From the NCBI RefSeq assembly GCF_040054535.1, contig NC_090791.1, forward strand, positions 15,799,327 to 15,863,326: a stretch of 64,000 bases of DNA, written 5' to 3'. The position numbers and the translations under genes are program-made. The DNA is from Antennarius striatus (lineage: Eukaryota > Chordata > Actinopteri > Lophiiformes > Antennariidae). Positions 26,064 through 38,223 of the stretch are shown piece after piece. The first letter of the stretch is position 1. Every line of letters starts with the position of its first letter. The notes under the pieces are model-generated. The model did no database searches and had not been told where the DNA came from. It saw nothing but the letters and a program-made list of their open reading frames with translations.

Positions 26064-26096
26064 GCGGTGGAAAATGGATGGATGGATGGATGATCT

Positions 26097-26650
26097 AGTG
26101 GCTGACGAGCTGATGACATTGCTGCTATTATTTTTCATTTCTTGATGAATATTGTCTGGATAAGGTTGTCTGTACACAACGTTACACAAAGAGACTTGTT
26201 TCATTATATCGCTGTCACTACCGAAAAATAGCCTGTGTTATACACAATTGAGGTGGTGCAACATCTAGTAGTGTGTTTGTGTACTTCTGTATTTTTTTTC
26301 CCCAAGCTCTGGTGTCAAAAATGATAATTAAAGTGTGTAACTGGCACAGCCGTTTTGTTCTGTGACGTAGTTGTGTGACATCTATAAAAAGTGTGAACCC
26401 GGGGTTCTTTTGACACTCGCAAGGGCTGGTTTTTGTCCCATTTGAGAGAAGTTATAAACCCCTCAGTCCTCAAACACTACATCGGTGGCAGCTTACAGTA
26501 TTATCATATTATATTATAATATTATGTACTTTATTAAAGTATCTATCTATCTATGAGATGTATTTATGCAAGTTTGACTAAGTAGAACATCACTGAAGGC
26601 CTAGGTAGCGACATGTGTGGTTCGCCACTAGAAAGCAGGATATCTGTACT
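26097..26650. repeat. block B upstream region, right part
   Basis: Resumes the hAT-derived upstream sequence after the Rex3-like element (CTAGTGGCTGACGAGCTG onward) and includes GAAGGCCTAGGTAG. A short TTTATTAAAGTATCTATC tail inserted at about 26505-26555 is absent from block C (53862-53875). Confidence 0.75.
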
Positions 26651-27283
26651 CATAGTTAGCACGAGAATACACATAGATGTTTGACCTTGATGATTATTAC
26701 ATTGTTAATTTACAATGCTAAATAACACTGGCTCAGAAAATTCCTGCATAAATAAACTGTATCAATGGATTTGGATAATTCTGGGTTAACTTAAGGGCAA
26801 GATGTGAATTTTATATTTTTCTTACTACTATCTTTTTTACTTGCAATGTCTTGCCATTTGCGTTTCAGTGTATGAGATGTTGTAGTAGTGTCCACTCTAT
26901 TGGCAGATAAGCAACGATGCCATAAAAACTCAAGCATTCATAAGAAAAAATCTTTTCAATAGATTTAGACTGTGGTGAACTCTGTGTGAAAAGGTTAACG
27001 TCAGTGAACATAAATTAAGTAAAAGATAGCTCTAATCTTTTTTGTTTTCCTCTTTTGTTTGTACAAAGTAATTAAAATGAAAATCAAACACATTATGAAA
27101 CATTTTAGCATACTTGTCCTTCAGCCGGACATGAGCTTCATGAGTCAGTACCTTATTAGATTTTTAAGGTATCATGTTTCTTATTGTAGGTGGAGGGAGT
27201 ATAAAGGTGTGAATGCAGGTATTGATTGTCAGATGCATTTCCAGCTTCAAATTGACGTTTTCAAGCTACAACAGATTTTAAAG

Positions 27284-30200
27284 ATGTCAAAAACGGAGGA
27301 TCGGATGGGTCATGGTAAGACAAGCAAAATACTTATCAAAGCTTATTTTGTTAAGTAATAAATGATGTATACATTTAGAAATAAGACAGGGCAACGTGTG
27401 TGTGTTTTTATTTCAAGGTCCAGCATAACAGTATAAACTGATACTATTTATGTTAGTTTTGTCATTTCTTTTCATCTATTGCAGACCCATTAACTACAAA
27501 CACATCTGTCGTACACAATTTGTCTCCAGAAGATTGTGACATTGACATTTTAGACAAAGGAAGAACCACAAATGATTTTATAGATGATATGATAAAACAT
27601 TCAAAGGTGAGTAACACAGACATCTACACACTTTCTTGACTATGAATCTAACATTATATGAAAGTATTGAGGGATGAATGTCTTCACATTTTAATTTTCA
27701 AAACAAATTATTTTGTCTTTATCCCATTTAGGACAGTGAAGAGCCATTCTTTGTAGCCAGTCTAGATAGTCTATATTTGAGGCACCTCATGTGGGTCACT
27801 AAGTTACCTCGAGTCACACCTTTCTATGCAGTCAAGTGTAACAGCACACCAGCAGTTTTGAAGATGCTGAGAGCTCTGGGCACAGGTTTTGATTGTGCTA
27901 GCAAGGTATTATATGTTCTGTTTACTTTTTTCTCCATCCTCATCATAGAGGAAGATTGTTCCCTCAACATTTTCCTTCTCAGTTTGCTCATTTAATTTTT
28001 GTATTTTGTTTTAACAGGGTGAAATTAAACTGGCCCTGTCCCTCGGAGTGACTCCTGATAAAATCATTTACGCACACACCATCAAACCACCGTCACACAT
28101 CAGATATGCCTGCGCTCATGGAGTGAATGTGATGACTTTTGATAATGAGGATGAATTATTTAAAATTTCTCATTGTCATGCCAAAGCCAAGTAAGTGAAA
28201 CACTGCTAATATTTTGCTCTTTGAGTGTAGATTCATGCAAGTCTTTTGAATCGTGTTCCAGACTGGTTCTCCGCATTGCAGTGGATGATTCCAAATCCCT
28301 TCTACCACTCACTTCAAAGTTTGGTGCCAGCCTGGAGACAGTTGATAAACTGCTGGAACGTGCTAAAGAACTGACCTTGGAGGTCATTGGCGTCAGCTTT
28401 CATGTTGGAAGTGGGTGCTCTGACAGTTTGGCATTCACACAGGCCATAGCAGACGCCCGCCATGTGTTTGACACTGCAGTAAGTCATTATCACAGGAAAT
28501 TAACACTACAAATAAAAATGCATTTGAATGTTTCACACGTATAGTTATTGTTCTGTTTTGCTGTGATGAGTTAGGGTTATAACTGGGGTGACTTAGTTCA
28601 AATTATTAATGCCATGTATTACAAATTCATTCGTTTTCATGTTCCGCCGCAGTGGGACACGGGGAGCTGGAGCGTATCCCAGCTGGCATAGGGCATGAGG
28701 CGGGGGACACTCTGGGCATGACGCCAGTGCATCGCGGAGCCACATACAAACACGACCACACACACACTCACTCCAACGGACAATTTGGGACAAAAATTAA
28801 ATTATTTAAAAAACTTGAGCTGGTGAAATGGAGTGATAACTCCATGAAACTGCAGCAGTAAAAAATACGAGATCAATGGTATACAGTACTGTTTTATGCG
28901 AGGAGTTAATAATGTGATTCTCTAACGAACACTTGTCTAAGCAGTACTCCTGCACTACATCAGGGCAGGATATTAAGGGTGACAGCACCTCACTAGTTAA
29001 CTCGTGACCACCCCCAAGCACCACACACCAAATGTACCTGTGTTCGTCATCACATAACATTCAGTTTGTCAACATTTCTTCATGACCAAAATGAGAAAAA
29101 GCTTAATTTACCCAGTAATTTGGATTTCTATTCTTTAAAGGTCATGTTTGATCAACTTGTTAAGACAACTGCATTTTTACTTTTTTTTTGTTTTGCCTTG
29201 TTAACAGAATTTACTGGGCGTCCAAATGAATCTCTTAGATATTGGTGGAGGATTTTCTGGGAGAGACGACCACCAAGTGATTTTTGATGAGGTAAAACTA
29301 AATATTATGCAAAACAAAAGACATAAATATGTGAAGAGTGGTGATGAAGCTACATCCTCTTTTTAAAAAAAAAATTTATATACTGATTTGATCCCCGAAG
29401 CGAAATTAAGAAAGCACTCTCTAGTTAGTGGTTCAAACGCATGCATGCTTACATATAAGTGAGTACAGGCCCCTGTAGCACACAGGGCAGCAGGGCAGCA
29501 TAAAATTTGGGTCAGGGCAGCATAAATTTTTTGCACACAGGGCAGCATAAAATTTGTAAAGGTGGCGGCGCCTTGCTCAAGGGCGCCTCGCTCAAGGGCG
29601 CCTCGCTCAAGGGTGCCTCGGCAGTGTTCTGGAGGTGAGCTGACACCTCCCACTCTCAGCTCACACTCTGGGTGTTTTTGGGTAACAGCGGGAATCAAAC
29701 CACCAATCTTGAATCATAGGACGACAGACCCGCTCTAGCGCACGCTCTACCACTGAGCCACCGCCGCCCCCTTATGCTCACTAATGACGAATAATTGATA
29801 TTTAAATAAAACATCCAAACTGGACAATATAAATTTTATTAAAATCATTTTCATCCTTTATAATTACGTAGATTGTAATGCATGCAAACAAATAGAAAGT
29901 TGTATAACCAGTGAATTATGATTTTAACATAATATATTCTTGTCCCACTACTTGTGACATGAAGTGAGTGTAGAAAATGAATGGATGAATGAATGTATTC
30001 TTGTCCTCTTAGCTTTCAGATGTCATTAATGCAGCACTCGATAAACATTTCCCAGCTGACAGTGGAGTGAAGGTTATCGCTGAACCAGGTCAATACTTCG
30101 TGGACTCAGCCTTCACACTGGTGATGAATGTTATTGCCAAAAACATCATCACAGATGATGTGGATAAACATTGTGGTAATGTATACCGGATTTGAAGCAT

Positions 30201-31216
30201 ATGATACATCTGCTAATGTTGGTAAATTCAAAGTGTGGTTTTCTATTAATTTTACAGGGTGGCTGATAACAGAAGGATGCACAACATGTAACTACTAGAG
30301 ATAAACTAATCCTCAGACAGCCATGCTGTTCAATATAGAGACCACCAAATCTTGATTTACAGGGCTCTCATTATTCATGTGGTGATGTTTTTTAAACTGA
30401 ATGAATACAGAATGTATTGATTAGCAAATACTTTTATACAATTTCTAATAGATTTGTATTCTTTTGTACCAAGTTGTACTCTGTTCGAGTACAAAGATAA
30501 TACATTTTATGTTTGATAAATTATCAATTTTGGTGTTCTCTCTTTCTAATTTTGAATTTAGTCTTCAAAGAACCAAATGTTTTTGAAATAGTTGTTTTTG
30601 TACATTATAATATTTTGAATTATTTTACCAGACATGAAGAAGCCCACACCAAACACAATGATGATGTACTTTGTAAATGATGGAGCATTTGGGTCCCTTG
30701 GGATTTTGAAAATTCATCCTAAATATAAGAAGTTTGAACCCTTCCTCCACAGGGTAAATATATAATATATAATCCCCGTCACCAAAACACAGTAATGAGG
30801 TGTAGAATGTCAATATGGACGTAAGTGCTTGAAAATCTTGTCTCTAAATTAAGACCAATGACCCAGCTTGACCTCTACATGTGAATATTATGGGATTGAG
30901 AAAACAGGAGAACCAATTTGATTTGTGGTTTTAATGTCATCACTTTCATTTACAGGCTGTGGAGACCAGTGAGCAGAAATACCTGTCTGTTCTCTGGGGT
31001 CCAACCTGTAACATTCATGACAAAATAACTGAGAGTTGCTGGCTTCCTGAGTTGCACATTGGAGACTGGCTTCTTCTCGACAACATGGGTGCTTACACTC
31101 TTTGTTTTCGCACTGACTTCAGTGGATTTGAGAGAACACGCATTTACCCTGTGGTGACAGCTGAGACTTGGCACACCTTAAACCTCTCTCACACCTACAA
31201 CATTATACTGTCATGA
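27284..31216 (+). CDS. ornithine decarboxylase-like protein, copy B
   Basis: Exons 27284-27314, 27485-27606, 27732-27905, 28018-28190, 28262-28478, 29208-29291, 30013-30175, 30632-30753 and 30956-31216 match copy A exon for exon in length and phase. They give 448 residues without a stop. The PLP Lys86, His214, Glu291, Asp338, Cys380 and Tyr409 are kept; Gln294 and Asn381 are shared with the other copies. Unlike A it has Ser217 (as in mouse S200), FSG instead of FPG after the GGG loop, CNIHD instead of CNILD, and SLLPLT in place of AIVRHN at 179-184. Intron 6 carries a SINE, and a small tail insertion lies just before the exon-7 acceptor. TATA box at 27200-27207. Confidence 0.9.
28636..28795. 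repeat. common teleost repeat fragment in intron 5 of B
   Basis: CGCAGTGGGACACGGGGAG, GGAGCGTATCCCAGCTGGC and CCAACGGACAATTTGGGAC are parts of a repeat seen very often in fish introns. The same insertion is in C at about 55940-56105 and absent from A, so it predates the B/C split. Class not resolved. Confidence 0.55.
29368..29768 (-). mobile_element. SINE in intron 6 of ODC-like B
   Basis: Tail (ATTTATATACTGATTTGATCC) at the left and tRNA head (about 29690-29768) at the right. The body has three tandem 15-bp units of GCGCCTCGCTCAAGG type (29568-29613); the paralog in C has five. CAGGGCAGCATAAAATTT words near 29490-29560 form another private short repeat. A lacks this SINE. Confidence 0.8.
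29946..29995 (+). mobile_element. 50-bp LINE-tail insertion beside the exon-7 splice acceptor (B)
   Basis: Flanked by TATTCTTGTCC at 29935-29945 and 29996-30006, an 11-bp target duplication. It ends in (GAATG)n-like units after GTAGAAAATGAATGG, resembling a Rex3-type 3' end. The acceptor AG is at 30011-30012, only five bases beyond the duplication. Confidence 0.75.
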
Positions 31217-33180
31217 TCTGGTAGAAATCCTTTAAGGCTGATTTTTCTGATTGGGTTGTTTGACACTAATTATTATTGATGTAGTTCAGACACTGGTTGG
31301 GTTGCCAGTATGATATGTAAGGTTGCTATATTTAGTGTATTATAGATGAATGGAACACGTTTACTCTGTGGTCTCAGATGAGACATGACACACCTTACAA
31401 CTCTCTCACCTTAAACTTTGTAATCAGGTAACCTGATAAAAATCCTTAAAAACTCAATTTACTGTGATTAGATTTAAATTAATTCTAACAATAATTACAG
31501 CATTCGTGATAATGGTTTTATTTTAACATCCTGCTTCAAAGTGGTGATGTATTGTAATTGTCTGTGTTTGTCAATTTGTCCGTCCGTCCGTCTGTATATC
31601 CGTCTGTTCGTCCGTCCGTCCATTCGTATGTCTACCAAAACATCATCAATGTTAGAAAACATGGATTTCTGCTTGGAGGGATAACATTAAGTTTGAAACT
31701 TTCAAGAGCATGTTGATATCTTTTGACAATGTAATAGAATGTGTAACTGTTAAAAGTGTCTTTAAAAAAAAACTGGTTACTTCTTGGATAAACACTGTCT
31801 GCTGGAATAGGTGAATATGATCATAATATTCTTGTGAAGAAAACTGGCAATGTCAAATTCTTTTTTTGACTGTCTACATATGATGTTACCAAACCTTGTT
31901 GTCCCTAGGAAGAATGTAAACATGGTCATGCTCTAGGTTATATTTGGGACAAAGACTAATATCTGGAAGTGGATAAGAGTATGAACACCTGTCAAAATTC
32001 AATGTATGAACTGGTTGAAAACATTTAAGGTTTGAGTTGTTGACTACATATTGTAATGAGAGAGATGATTGTTGATTCTGGGGAACAGAAATTTCACAAG
32101 CCTATTGGCTTCCACCTGTCAGCCCTGTTTTTTGCAGATGTTGTTGTTGTTGTAAATGTGATGAAGGTGTGAAGTCTGTTATATTAACTTGTCCAAAATA
32201 AATAAATAAATAAACAAACAAACAAACAAATAATTTTGCAATCGTTGCTGATAGAAAGATGAAACAAAAAGCACATTACTCGGGCAGCAAAGGGAATCAA
32301 AGCACATAGATGCTTGGATCTACCTATGTGCTACCTTTGATCTATGGCCTTACTCACACTTGCCTTCTCCATATGCACTAGTCTGTGCACTACCCTACCC
32401 TGAAAGTAGTACAGGGTAAGTCACTGGATGTTGCAGTGTCTGACTTCCTTGTTTGATATTATTTTTGAGCTATTTTAAATTCTGTTTGGGTTATTGGTCA
32501 GGTCTGTGCACAGCTTCCATTTTGTGTTATACTGAAGCGATTTTTATAGAGAAAAAGAGAAATTAAATAATCTTGAAAGTAATTCCTCTGCAGCAGGAGT
32601 AGAGATGGGGAGATTTATTAACAGAAGTGAATTGAAATCAGTTTGTGGTTATAGAGTAAATAATTCATACATTACACCGAAGTAAAGAATTATTGAGTCA
32701 ATCAGATAATATATGTAAATTTATCACCTACACAAAGTAAGGGTCTCTGTATAGTTGTATCCTTCAATTTAAAATTAAATTTTGAATTGTACTGAACCAT
32801 ATTCTAAAAATAACTTAAAATAATCATATATGTACTTAAAATCAATTTTATTGATCCCCATAGTGAAATTACTTCTAATCACTTGTATCTAGTAATAGTC
32901 TATGTTGTTAATCACATGAATAGTGTACTGTGTATATGTGTATTGGCCCATGACACACACATCATCCTTTTATCAAAATTTCAATGTTTTCCGAGGGGGA
33001 AATTGCTTTTTGTTACAGTTGCTCCGTTGCAGAACATAAGGACGAAGAGTAACGATAGATAATTTACAATTTTAAAAAAAGAGCAAAAGAGATTATAGAT
33101 AAATAAGAGACTAAATAGAATAATATATAAACATATGTACAGATATACACATTTGCTGCCAATTCATTCCTCATCACTGC
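31217..33180. repeat. block B downstream region
   Basis: Paralogous to 59441-62320 (C), and in part to 13794-14192 plus 17291 onward (A). It holds a (CCGT)n-type tract at 31578-31630 and (AAAT/AAAC)n at 32197-32235. No gene is recognised. Confidence 0.75.
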
Positions 33181-33263
33181 ATGTCAAAGTGAGGCATTGT
33201 ACAGCTTGATGACCACAGGTAGGAAAGATTTCCTATGGTGTTCTGTATTATATATAGAAAATG

Positions 33264-33427
33264 TAGCCGCAAGAGGGCACAAGCCAGTGTCTTATTGTGC
33301 CGGTCCCAAGCCCAGATAAATACAGAGGGTTTTGTCAGGAAGAGCATCCGACGTAAAACTTTTGCCAAATAAAAAATGCGAATCAAATTTATGATTTCCA
33401 TACCAGATCGGTCAAGACCCCAGTTAA
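33264..33427 (+). mobile_element. 5'-end fragment of the RTE LINE (block B)
   Basis: GCCGCAAGAGGGCACAAGCC through CCCCAGTTAACCA equals the first 165 bases of the RTE LINE, then stops abruptly against unrelated sequence. Block C carries the same fragment at 62406-62573, so it predates the B/C split. A 5'-only fragment is unusual for LINEs, which normally lose their 5' end. Confidence 0.8.
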
Positions 33428-34401
33428 CCAAGTGTTGCTTTCTCCAGCAACACATGGATAAAGCTGAAGCAATTTCAGGGAATGTGTGGCAGAATGTCAG
33501 TGAGATTTTCTTGCTGACAAAAAAGGAGTTCCGGTTCCTGAGTGGGAACATTCTCTTGTGGTACTTCCTCAGGATCGTCTTCATGTTCGAGGAGAACCTC
33601 AGTTGGTTCAGATTATTTTCTGCTGTCATTGTCACCGTTTTCTTGCACACTGTTCACCAAAGCTTTTGTGTGTCACAGAGAAAACACAAGGATTTTGCAC
33701 TGTCAGCTTGTTTTATGATTGTTAGCTGGTGCTTAGTGCACTGCTCAATGCAGTTACCTTAGTTTGATTTACTTTACATACATGTGCATTTACTGATTTA
33801 AAAAACATAAATACGCCATACTTTCAAAGTAGAAGATCAAGTGTAACCCGGTGAGTGGAACCAAGTCTCTGCACAGCCTTGCAGTATCTAAGTATTAAAG
33901 TGAGCCATCATGTCACAGACTATGGAAATAATCTGTGTGGTTAGACAAGGCTCACTAATATCACGCCACACAAAGAGCCTTCAGGCTCTCTAGACGATGC
34001 ATGTGACCTCTAATGAACCTGAAATCACGGCTGTCTGGGCCTGTCCCTATCATAATACATTAATCCCACAACTCGTAAAGTGAGGGACCCCTGCCGTGGA
34101 CTATGCCATGGTTTTATAACCACTAAGGAATAACGCCCCCTAGTCTCCTCTCCAGCACTTGACTCATTGTCTCAGTCCTCTGATCCAATTAGAGCTCAGA
34201 TGTAAATCGGTCTGCCCATTAATACTAAGCCTGCAATGTGAGGAGCAGCAGATCTGTTTTTTTGTTTTGTTTTTTTGTTTTAGCTATTTCTTTAGTCTTG
34301 ATTTAGGCAGAGTTGTGTTGGAGGTATAGACACAAGTAGGGGGTGGAGGTGGGTGAAAAATGTCTTGAACATAAGGAGAACATTTTTGTTCAGAGCCAGA
34401 G
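33428..34401. other. block B downstream flank, no gene recognised
   Basis: 33428-33762 keeps an open frame on both strands and is nearly identical in block C (62574-62905), but I recognise no protein in it. 33930-34260 is paralogous to 20140-20350 and to 63010-63150. Confidence 0.5.
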
Positions 34402-34842
34402 TGTCGAGGTTTACTGTAGGACCCAAATGCGCAGACGTCAGGTAAAAGGAAAAAAGATTTATTTAACAATAAATGTGAAGCGATGATGAACCAGATGATC
34501 AGGCTGAACAGGTAAATCGGCAGGAGAGGAGAAAACAAGCAGGCGTCTGGAAATGGTTGTAGTCCAACAGGCAACAGACCAGAACTGGAACACTGAGAGA
34601 ACAGAGTTATCAAAAAGTCAAGGTGCAAGTTCAAGTGAGCCAAGGTGTGGATACTGACAAGCAGTACAAACGAACTGGCAATGAATGGTGGAAAACTGGT
34701 CCTCATGAAGGTCTGGAGATTGGTCACAGGTGTGGTGCTCTGCTGCCAGCAACAGCCACACCCAGGTAGGTGGAAACTACGAGGGACTCAGAAGAGAGAG
34801 AGAGAGAGAGAAGCAACTGCAAATCCTGACAGTACCCCCCCC

Positions 34843-35240
34843 TCAACGACCGCCCCCTGGCGGTCCACCGGGCTTGCCAGGATGGGCACGGTAAAAGTCC
34901 ATAACCAACTCGGGATCCAGGATGAGGCTGCGGGACACCCAGGAACGCTCCTCCGGACCATAACCCTCCCAGTCAACCAAGTACTGGTAGCCACGGCGGC
35001 GAACATCCAAAAGACGGCGAATGGTAAACGCGGGATGTTCATCAATGATCCGGGGGGGAGGAGGGGGATCGGTAGGAGGGCAGAGAGGACTAGAGTGGAC
35101 CGGTTTTAACTGAGACACATGAAAGGTGGGGTGAATTTTCATGGAAGGCGGCAAGCTCAGACGAACAGCGGCAGGGTTTACCACTTCAACAACCTCAAAT
35201 GGACCAATGAAAACGGGGTGCCAATTTTCTAGACTGTACC
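34843..35240 (-). pseudogene. integrase C-terminal chromodomain (sushi-type element)
   Basis: Follows the integrase in another frame: [29 protein letters not shown], then the chromodomain ([20 protein letters not shown]). In chromoviruses this module guides integration to marked chromatin. It ends close to the polypurine tract. Confidence 0.85.
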
Positions 35241-37036
35241 TGCAGGGGAATGTTCTTAGCAGCCAGCCATACTTTTTGACCCACTTGGTAGGGCGGAGTC
35301 GGAGTCCGGTGTCTATCAGCAATCCGCTCGTTTCGCTCAGCGGAACGAAGCAAGGCTGAACGAGCATACCTCCAAATCTCCCGACATCGCCGAACATGCT
35401 CTTGGACGGATGGAACAGCAATCTCTGCTTCCTGTTTAGGAAACAGTGGAGGCAAATATCCAAGAGCACATTCAAAAGGGGACATACCAGTTGCGGCTGA
35501 CGGGAGAGAGTTGTGTGCATATTCCACCCAAGGGAGATATAAACTCCAGTCTGCAGGATTTTGCGCCGCAACACAACGAAGGGCAGCCTCCAAGTGTTGA
35601 TTAACCCGCTCACACTGGCCATTAGTCTCTGGATGAAAACCAGAGGACAGATTCACTTGAGCACCCAAGGCTTCACAGAACCACCTCCAAACCTGGGAAA
35701 TAAACTGTGGTCCTCTATCCGAAACAATGTCCAGAGGAGTCCCATGTAACCGAAAGACGTGTTGGACCAGTAAGTCAGCAGTCTCACGGGCAGTAGGAAG
35801 CTTGGGTAAGGGCACAAAATGAACAGATTTAGAGAAGCGGTCAATTATGGTCGTAATTATGGAGTTACCTTGAGAGACGGGAAGACCAGAAATGAAGTCA
35901 AGGGCTATGTGAGACCAGGGACGAGTTGGAATGGGTAAGGGGCGGAGAGGACCAGCTGGCCGTTGATTGGACGTCTTCCCTCGAGCACAAACTGTACAGG
36001 CTAAAACATATTCTCTTGTGTCCTTCTCCATTGTTGGCCACCAGAAATGGCATCTGAGGGCGGCTAGGGTTCGGCGAATTCCCGGATGGCAAGCAAATCG
36101 GGATGTATGCCCCCACTGGATGACCTGGGAACAGACAGCCTGTGGGACATACAAACAGTTGGGAGGACTATTACCCGGATCAGGATCAGTCTCTTGAGCC
36201 TTCCTGATGCAAGACTCGATCTCCCAAGTAACAGCAGCTAAAACACAAGAAGGTGGAAGAATGTTTTCAGAAATGTCAGGCGAGTCTGCAGGGGAAAACT
36301 GTCGGGAAAGGGCATCGGGTTTGGTGTTTCTCGAACCAGGTCGATAGGTCAAGGTAAAATTAAAACGTCCAAAAAACAAAGCCCATCTAGCCTGACGGGA
36401 GTTGAGCCGTTTAGCAGACTGGATGTACGACAAGTTTTTGTGATCTGCCCAGACAACAAACGGGTGTTCTGCTCCCTCCAGATAGTGCCGCCACTCCTCC
36501 AAGGCCAACTTGACAGCAAGTAGTTCTCGGTCGCCTATGGTGTAATTCCGTTCTGCGGTGGATAAACGGCGTGAAAAGAAGGCACAAGGATGCAGTTTCT
36601 GGTCAGAGGCAGATTGCTGTGACAACACCACTCCAACACCAGTGTCCGAAGCATCCACCTCGACGAACTGCAGGGTTGGATCAGGATGCGTGACAACAGG
36701 TGCTTCAGTAAAACATCTCTTAAGAGCCTGAAAGGCTTCATCCGCATCTGAAGTCCACACAAAAGGAATCTTTGGGGAGGTGAGACAAGTCAGAGGAGCT
36801 GCCACTGAACTGTAGTTCCGGATGAAACGGTGGTAGAAATTAGCAAATCTGAGAAACCTTTGAAGTTGTTTACGGGTATCTGGGACTGGCCACTGCGAAA
36901 CTGCTTGGATCTTCGAGGGATCTGGCTTCACCTGCCCGCTGCCAATGATGTAACCGAGAAATCCAACTGACTCAACATGGAACTCACATTTCTCTGCCTT
37001 GGCGAATAGTTTGTTCTCCAGCAGTCTCTGCAGCAC
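35195..37036 (-). pseudogene. RT thumb, RNase H and integrase (sushi-type element)
   Basis: 613 open codons: RT connection, RNase H ([17 protein letters not shown], residues about 120-240), and the integrase zinc finger H-H-C-C ([11 protein letters not shown] through CTVCARG, about 305-350). The catalytic core follows with D in [10 protein letters not shown] in SDRGPQF and E in NGQCERVN (about 375-480). Long and intact in itself, but cut off from the chromodomain by a frameshift near 35195-35220. Confidence 0.9.
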
Positions 37037-37058
37037 CTGGCGGACATGGATAACATGC

Positions 37059-37358
37059 TCATCTACAGGAGAAAATCAAAATATCGTCCAAATAGACAAA
37101 CACAAAGCGATTCAAAAAATCCCTCAATACATCATTGACCAGGGTTTGAAAAACTGTAGGAGCATTTGTCAACCCAAAAGGCATTACCAGATATTCAAAA
37201 TGGCCCAAATGTGTATTGAATGCCGTCTTCCACTCGTCCCCCTTGCGAATGCGCACAAGATGGTACGCATTGCGAAGGTCAAGTTTAGAAAAGACGGTAG
37301 CATTGTGAAGAGATTGAAAAGCGGAGTTGATGAGAGGAAGAGGGTATTTGTTTTTCAC
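37059..37358 (-). pseudogene. reverse transcriptase palm with YLDD (sushi-type element)
   Basis: Contains [33 protein letters not shown] and the catalytic [10 protein letters not shown] (YLDD at 37083-37094). A frameshift follows right after the active site. Confidence 0.9.
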
Positions 37359-37416
37359 TGTTATGTTATTTAACCCACGGTAGTCAATGCAGGGGCGAAG
37401 TGAACCATCCTTCTTA

Positions 37417-38223
37417 CTAACAAAGAAAAACCCGGCACCAACAGGAGAGGACGAAGGTCTGATTATACCCGCTGCTAGAGAGTCTCATATACTGCTCCAT
37501 CGCTTCATTTTCTGGTTTGGACAAACTGTACAGACGGCTGGAAGGCAGAGTTGAACCTGGGAGAAGGTCAATGGCACAGTCATAAGGACTATGGGGTGGA
37601 AGTGAAAGTGCTTGCTCCCTACTAAAAACTTGTGCCAGATCATGATATAAATCAGGAACATTACTGAGATCTGGAGGCGCTGGAGAGGGCATGGTGGAAC
37701 CTGGTGGTAGAAGAGCAGACTGCAAACATTTCGAGTGACAGAAAGAACTCCAACTTAACACTTTTCCACTGACCCAATCAAAATTCGGATTATGTTGTTT
37801 TAACCAAGGATATCCCAAAATTAACGGAGTCTGAGGTGAAGAAATTAATTTAAACTGCAGTTGTTCTTGATGGTTGCCTGATAACAAAAGTTTAACTGGT
37901 TCTGAGCAATGGGTCACTCTTGAGATTAGCTTCCCATCTAAAGCATTTGCTACTAGCGGAGTAGCAAGGGGTATCTTATCCAATCCAGTTTGTTGAGCCA
38001 GATTACGGTCCATAAAATTGTCCTCAGCTCCGGAATCCACCAGGGCAGTCAACGGCAGAGTAGAGTTACTAAAATAGAGCATAGCAGGAAGTAACATCTT
38101 TGTTGGGGGATTGGAGGTGGAAACGTGGCTCACCAGCACCCCCATATTTACTGATGAGCCCAGTCTTTTGGCCGAACAGGAAATGTGTCGAGAAAATGTC
38201 CCTGAATCCCACAATATATACAA
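37417..38223 (-). pseudogene. protease and start of reverse transcriptase (sushi-type element)
   Basis: In another frame from gag. The aspartic protease motif LVDSGAEDNFMD and the flap/ILGYPWL motif are present. A typical linker (YHDLAQVFSREQALSLPPHSPYD) leads into the RT N-terminus. The frame fails at about 37490-37420, so the RT finger region is lost to translation. Confidence 0.85.

Larger units (their letters stand above)
22639..26092 (+). mobile_element. Rex3-like RTE LINE, near full length, nested in block B upstream region
   Basis: It starts CCTCTCCAAGGAACCATAAC and ends GGAAAATGG(ATGG)n. ATCT repeats at 22635-22638 and 26093-26096. Uninterrupted flank (ATGAGGATGTATCTAGTGGC) is present at 8605-8625. 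The 3.45-kb length includes about 490 bases of nested SINE and a short (ATCT)n insertion at 24569-24611, so the LINE itself is about 2.9 kb. Confidence 0.85.

Noticed and set aside
33174..33762. Opposed 130-158-codon frames conserved between blocks B and C
   Set aside because: Conservation equals that of the surrounding duplicated DNA; no recognisable domain, start context or splice structure. Left as unknown sequence.
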